Below, in pieces: positions 61,425 through 64,000 of a DNA stretch of 64,000 nt. Below the pieces are notes generated by a model that saw nothing but the letters and a program-made list of their open reading frames with translations, had not been told where the DNA came from and did not search any database. This DNA comes from G963668345 sp965206025 (GTDB taxonomy: Bacteria; Acidobacteriota; Terriglobia; Bryobacterales; UBA6623): NCBI GenBank assembly GCA_965206025.1, contig CBDBIU010000003.1, positions 434,001 through 498,000 of the forward strand, given 5' to 3'. Numbering within the stretch: the stretch's first letter is position 1; each line of letters begins with the position of its first letter. Both the position numbers and the translations under genes were made by a program.

Positions 61425-62828
61425 ATGTCGAGAACGAAGACCGTAGGGGAAGTGTTCGGCACTCGCCGGGACCTGCTGCGCCTCGGCGGTCTGGGGCTTT
61501 TGGGAGCCTCGGTCGGAGGCGCATGGCCTCTGCAAGCGGCGGGGACAAAATCGAAATTCCACCCCCGGGGCAACGCGCGTAATGTTCTGTTCTTCGAGAT
61601 TTCCGGTGCCGTCAGCCACACCGAATCGTTCGACTTCAAAGAAAACGAAGGTTCGCCCGGCGACCTGGACGTCCAGCGAATAAACGCTGACCTCTCCCTC
61701 CCGCACCTGCTGTTCCCTCGCCTCGAGAAACACGTGGATAAGCTCGCCATCCTGCGTTCGATGCTGAGTCACGAGGAGGTGCATTTTCGGGCGCAATATT
61801 ATGTTCAGACCGGCCGGCAGATGAACCTCGCCTTCGCGCGCGAGATCCCGGCCCTAGGCTCGGTGATCGCCATGGAGCTCGAGCCCGAACGCCGCCCGAA
61901 CGATACCTTCCCTCTCTATATGTCGTTCAATCTGGAAAAGGGGTCTGCCGGGGCGCTGGCGACAGGGTTTCTTCCACCCAGGTTTTCGGTGGTCGACATC
62001 AATACCGAATCCATTGAGAAGGGGATGGCGCTCGACGAGAAAGCGGTCGAGTTGCTGGAGGAGCGCTGGTCTCTGCTTCGCCAAATCCGAGAAGGGGAGC
62101 GTTCTCGGTCGGGCGGGTACGGCAGACAGATAGCCGGCTACAACGATTTTTACGACGCTGCCTACAAGTTGCTCTCCGACGATCGCTGGCCGGCCGCCTT
62201 CGGAATCGCCGACGAGGAGCGCGAGCGATATGGCGACACGCTGGTCGGAGTCGCCTCGATTCTTGCACGCAACGTACTCGCGAGCGACGCCGGTACGCGC
62301 TACATCCATGTCTGCCACCCGGGTTGGGATCACCACGTGAAGATATGGGACCGGGAGGCGGAGTCCAACCACTACAAGCTGTGCGCGGAGTTCGACCAGG
62401 CTTTCTCGGCCCTGCTCGAGGATCTCGCGTCGACACCTTCGGGGAGCAACCCCCAAGACACTTTGCTCGACGAAACGCTGGTTGTCGCCATGAGCGAATT
62501 CGGCCGTACTCCGGGCGCTCTGAACAATATGAATGGCCGCGATCACTACAACAAATGCTTTCCGGCGCTCTTCGCCGGCGCCGGGGTCAAGGGCGGCCGC
62601 GTGCTGGGCCGCTCGGATCGCGCGGGCGAGAAATGCCTGGAGACCGGATGGCGGCGAAAAGAGCAGCCGCGCATCGAGAACGTCGCGGCGACCATGTTTT
62701 CCGCCCTGGGGATCGATTGGAGCAAGGAGATTCGCAACGCGCCATCGGGCCGCCCCTACGTGTACGTAGACCCTCTGGGAGCGAACGGCCACATCCCCAC
62801 CGATGAGATTGCGACCATTTACGGTTAG
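61425..62828 (+). CDS. DUF1501 domain protein with Tat signal
   Basis: A 467-residue partner of the DUF1549 protein, starting 9 bases after it. GTRRDLLRLGGLGLLGASVG is a twin-arginine signal. The DUF1501 domain is related to the alkaline-phosphatase/sulfatase fold. VIHVCHPGWDHH-like (here YIHVCHPGWDHHVKIWDREA), LVVAMSEFGRTPGALNNMNG and RDHYNKCFPALFAGAGVKGG are the conserved blocks with likely metal ligands. It overlaps the next gene by 26 bases. Confidence 0.88.
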   Translation: MSRTKTVGEVFGTRRDLLRLGGLGLLGASVGGAWPLQAAGTKSKFHPRGNARNVLFFEISGAVSHTESFDFKENEGSPGDLDVQRINADLSLPHLLFPRLEKHVDKLAILRSMLSHEEVHFRAQYYVQTGRQMNLAFAREIPALGSVIAMELEPERRPNDTFPLYMSFNLEKGSAGALATGFLPPRFSVVDINTESIEKGMALDEKAVELLEERWSLLRQIREGERSRSGGYGRQIAGYNDFYDAAYKLLSDDRWPAAFGIADEERERYGDTLVGVASILARNVLASDAGTRYIHVCHPGWDHHVKIWDREAESNHYKLCAEFDQAFSALLEDLASTPSGSNPQDTLLDETLVVAMSEFGRTPGALNNMNGRDHYNKCFPALFAGAGVKGGRVLGRSDRAGEKCLETGWRRKEQPRIENVAATMFSALGIDWSKEIRNAPSGRPYVYVDPLGANGHIPTDEIATIYG

Positions 62829-63576
62829 TATTGTTTTCCCGCTTTCGGTTCTTGTCGCCCAGGCCGGCCAGCCGGGAATGGTATTTATCCCCGGGGGCGA
62901 ATTTCTTCGAGGCCGCTCCCACGCGCTGCCCGACGACGGGCTGAAGTGGTTCCCGACTCTCCTCAAAGACGATCGCCCGGTCCGCGGGATCTTTGTCGAT
63001 CACTTCTACCTCGATCGGCGGGAGGTGACGAACCGGGACTTCGCGGCGTTCGTCGAGGCGACCGGCCGCGCCGCCCCTTACTACTGGCCTGGCGGGGAAT
63101 TGCCTGCTGACAAAGTTGACCACCCGGTGGTAAACGTTAATTGGGGGGATGCAGCGGCCTACTGCCGGTGGGCGGGCAAGAGACTGCCGACCGAAGCTGA
63201 ATGGGAGCGCGCTTGCCGCGGTCCCGCTGAAGGAGCCGTGTATCCTTGGGGCGACCGCGATCCCACGAAAGAAGACGTCCGCTTCGATGTCATTACCGGT
63301 CCCGGCCAAGTCTGTCGCTTCTCCGAAAGCTATTTCGGACTCTGTGACATCGCGGGGAACGTCTGGGAGTGGTGCGCCGACTGGTACGAAAAGGACTACT
63401 ACGAACGCGCGCCCGATAGAAACCCGCCAGGTCCCGAGAACGGCTTGTATCGAGTTCTCAGGGGCGGTTCCTGGGCGGATTTGCCGAAGTATCTCACCTG
63501 CGCCTATCGCAGTTTTGCGCGGCCCGCCGAGCGCAGTCCGAACGTCGGCTTTCGTTGCGCGAAGAGCTTTCGCTAG
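62803..63576 (+). CDS. Formylglycine-generating-enzyme-like (SUMF1 family) secreted protein
   Basis: A 257-residue protein. MRLRPFTVSIVFPLSVLVAQ is a signal peptide. The FGE-sulfatase domain follows: MVFIPGGEFLRGR, FYLDRREVTNRDFAAFVEAT, PVVNVNWGDAAAYCRWAGKR, LPTEAEWERACRG, GLCDIAGNVWEWCADWY and the C-terminal VGFRCAKSF. The Cys pair that oxidises sulfatases in true FGE is not present: only Cys233 is found where two cysteines five apart are expected. Another role in this DUF1549/DUF1501 cassette is more likely. No ribosome binding site is obvious, so translation may depend on the upstream gene. Confidence 0.85.
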   Translation: MRLRPFTVSIVFPLSVLVAQAGQPGMVFIPGGEFLRGRSHALPDDGLKWFPTLLKDDRPVRGIFVDHFYLDRREVTNRDFAAFVEATGRAAPYYWPGGELPADKVDHPVVNVNWGDAAAYCRWAGKRLPTEAEWERACRGPAEGAVYPWGDRDPTKEDVRFDVITGPGQVCRFSESYFGLCDIAGNVWEWCADWYEKDYYERAPDRNPPGPENGLYRVLRGGSWADLPKYLTCAYRSFARPAERSPNVGFRCAKSFR

Positions 63577-63835
63577 CCGAGCGGCACAGTGCCCTTCGGT
63601 GGCGACAAACCCTCGTGTTTGTGCGGGGTGGCAGTACAGACAAGCTTTGGCTTGTCGAGCCGCGATAGGGTGGGCGCGACTGATGGCGCCCCAAATGAGG
63701 AACGGAGGAGCTTGCTCCACCGCTGCCGTCACCTGCTGAGTCACCATGAACTTCGTCCACCTCGCGGCGTGAAAATATGCCCCGTAACGTAGTTCATGTT
63801 ACAGACAGGGCCTATTTTCAAAGCAGAAATGCAGG
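63577..63835. other. Intergenic region between convergent genes
   Basis: No gene is seen. Base composition is like the flanking DNA. The end of the partial gene on the minus strand borders it at 63836. Confidence 0.4.
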
Positions 63836-64000
63836 TTAGGCTGGGGGGATGGAAACTCCCGTCCGCGCTTGCCGCTCGACTTGGTGGATCGTGCTGTAGC
63901 CCAGCGCGACCAGAGTCAGAAACACTCCCAAGACTTCACTATCACCGAGCGCCAGGTCGAAACAGCCTGCCACCAAGACTCCCACGGTGGCGGCGATGAC
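63836..64000 (-). CDS. Probable O-antigen ligase/polymerase-like membrane protein, C-terminal part, cut by window edge
   Basis: A 54-codon frame enters from the right edge and ends at a TAA at 63836-63838. It reads VIAATVGVLVAGCFDLALGD, then SEVLGVFLTLVALGYSTIHQ, two hydrophobic segments around the GDSEVL stretch that resembles the C-terminus of O-antigen ligase-like (Wzy_C) proteins. The short length keeps confidence moderate. Confidence 0.55.
   Translation of the reverse strand, partial: VIAATVGVLVAGCFDLALGDSEVLGVFLTLVALGYSTIHQVERQARTGVSIPPA

Noticed and set aside
61854..63747. Two long antisense frames across the DUF1501 and SUMF-like genes
   Set aside because: They are shadows of genes with strong motifs and overlap each other.

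Overview
The window is GC-rich bacterial chromosome. The gene content points to an Acidobacteriota-type genome, possibly the Solibacteres/Bryobacterales branch. The evidence is the DUF1549/DUF1501 pair, the tail of an Oar-like TonB receptor, a Ser/Thr kinase fused to a TolB-like propeller, a CehA/McbA-type metallohydrolase and a caa3-like oxidase. The taxonomy is inference only. No rRNA, tRNA or CRISPR array was recognised.

Layout. 1-3110: sugar-polymer genes (a polyprenyl glycosylphosphotransferase and a UDP-glucuronate-epimerase-like enzyme). 3.4-5.6 kb: a graveyard holding an IS1380-like deletion derivative, two subtilase-propeptide fragments and an adenine-methylase fragment. 5.7-14.8 kb: gpmI, an acyl-CoA dehydrogenase, a tight four-gene operon resembling the two-step citryl-CoA synthetase/citryl-CoA lyase system with an unusual small ferredoxin, thiL, and a Tat-exported sugar-isomerase-like protein. 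15-24.8 kb: gyrA, an eroded sigma-54 activator, larE, then dnaA, a probable oriC, dnaN and gyrB. 25-32 kb: cytochrome oxidase genes behind a duplicated coxB leader, a small CxxC membrane protein, a beta-barrel remnant and a TlpA-like thioredoxin. 32-38.5 kb: a DapA-family protein without its catalytic lysine, a Hpt / response regulator / response regulator-GGDEF operon broken by an IS4-type insertion and an ISL3-like MITE, and pta. 38.6-47.2 kb: a long tail-anchored coiled-coil protein built on a 23-residue repeat, dacB-hemB, and a multiply broken kinase pseudogene joined to a TonB-receptor tail. 47.4-57 kb: yebC-ruvC, the chromosome-segregation/tRNA-modification cluster mnmG-rsmG-parA-parB with a perfect parS palindrome at the end of rsmG, purD, and an oxidoreductase beside a DUF6817-like protein. 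57.4-63.6 kb: a metallohydrolase, a sulfatase remnant and a DUF1549/DUF1501/sulfatase-modifying-factor-like cassette. The last 165 bases hold the end of a protein resembling O-antigen ligases.

Three themes recur. First, a dispersed palindromic element with ends close to TAGCCCGCWTTTCTCACCAC sits in many intergenic gaps, and its outer TAG often serves as the stop codon of the neighbouring gene. Second, several mobile-element insertions can be read to the base, with target duplications of 8 and 11 bp. Third, pseudogenes are unusually common for a region that also carries replication and segregation genes; the truncated and frameshifted genes are annotated as such rather than as intact proteins.
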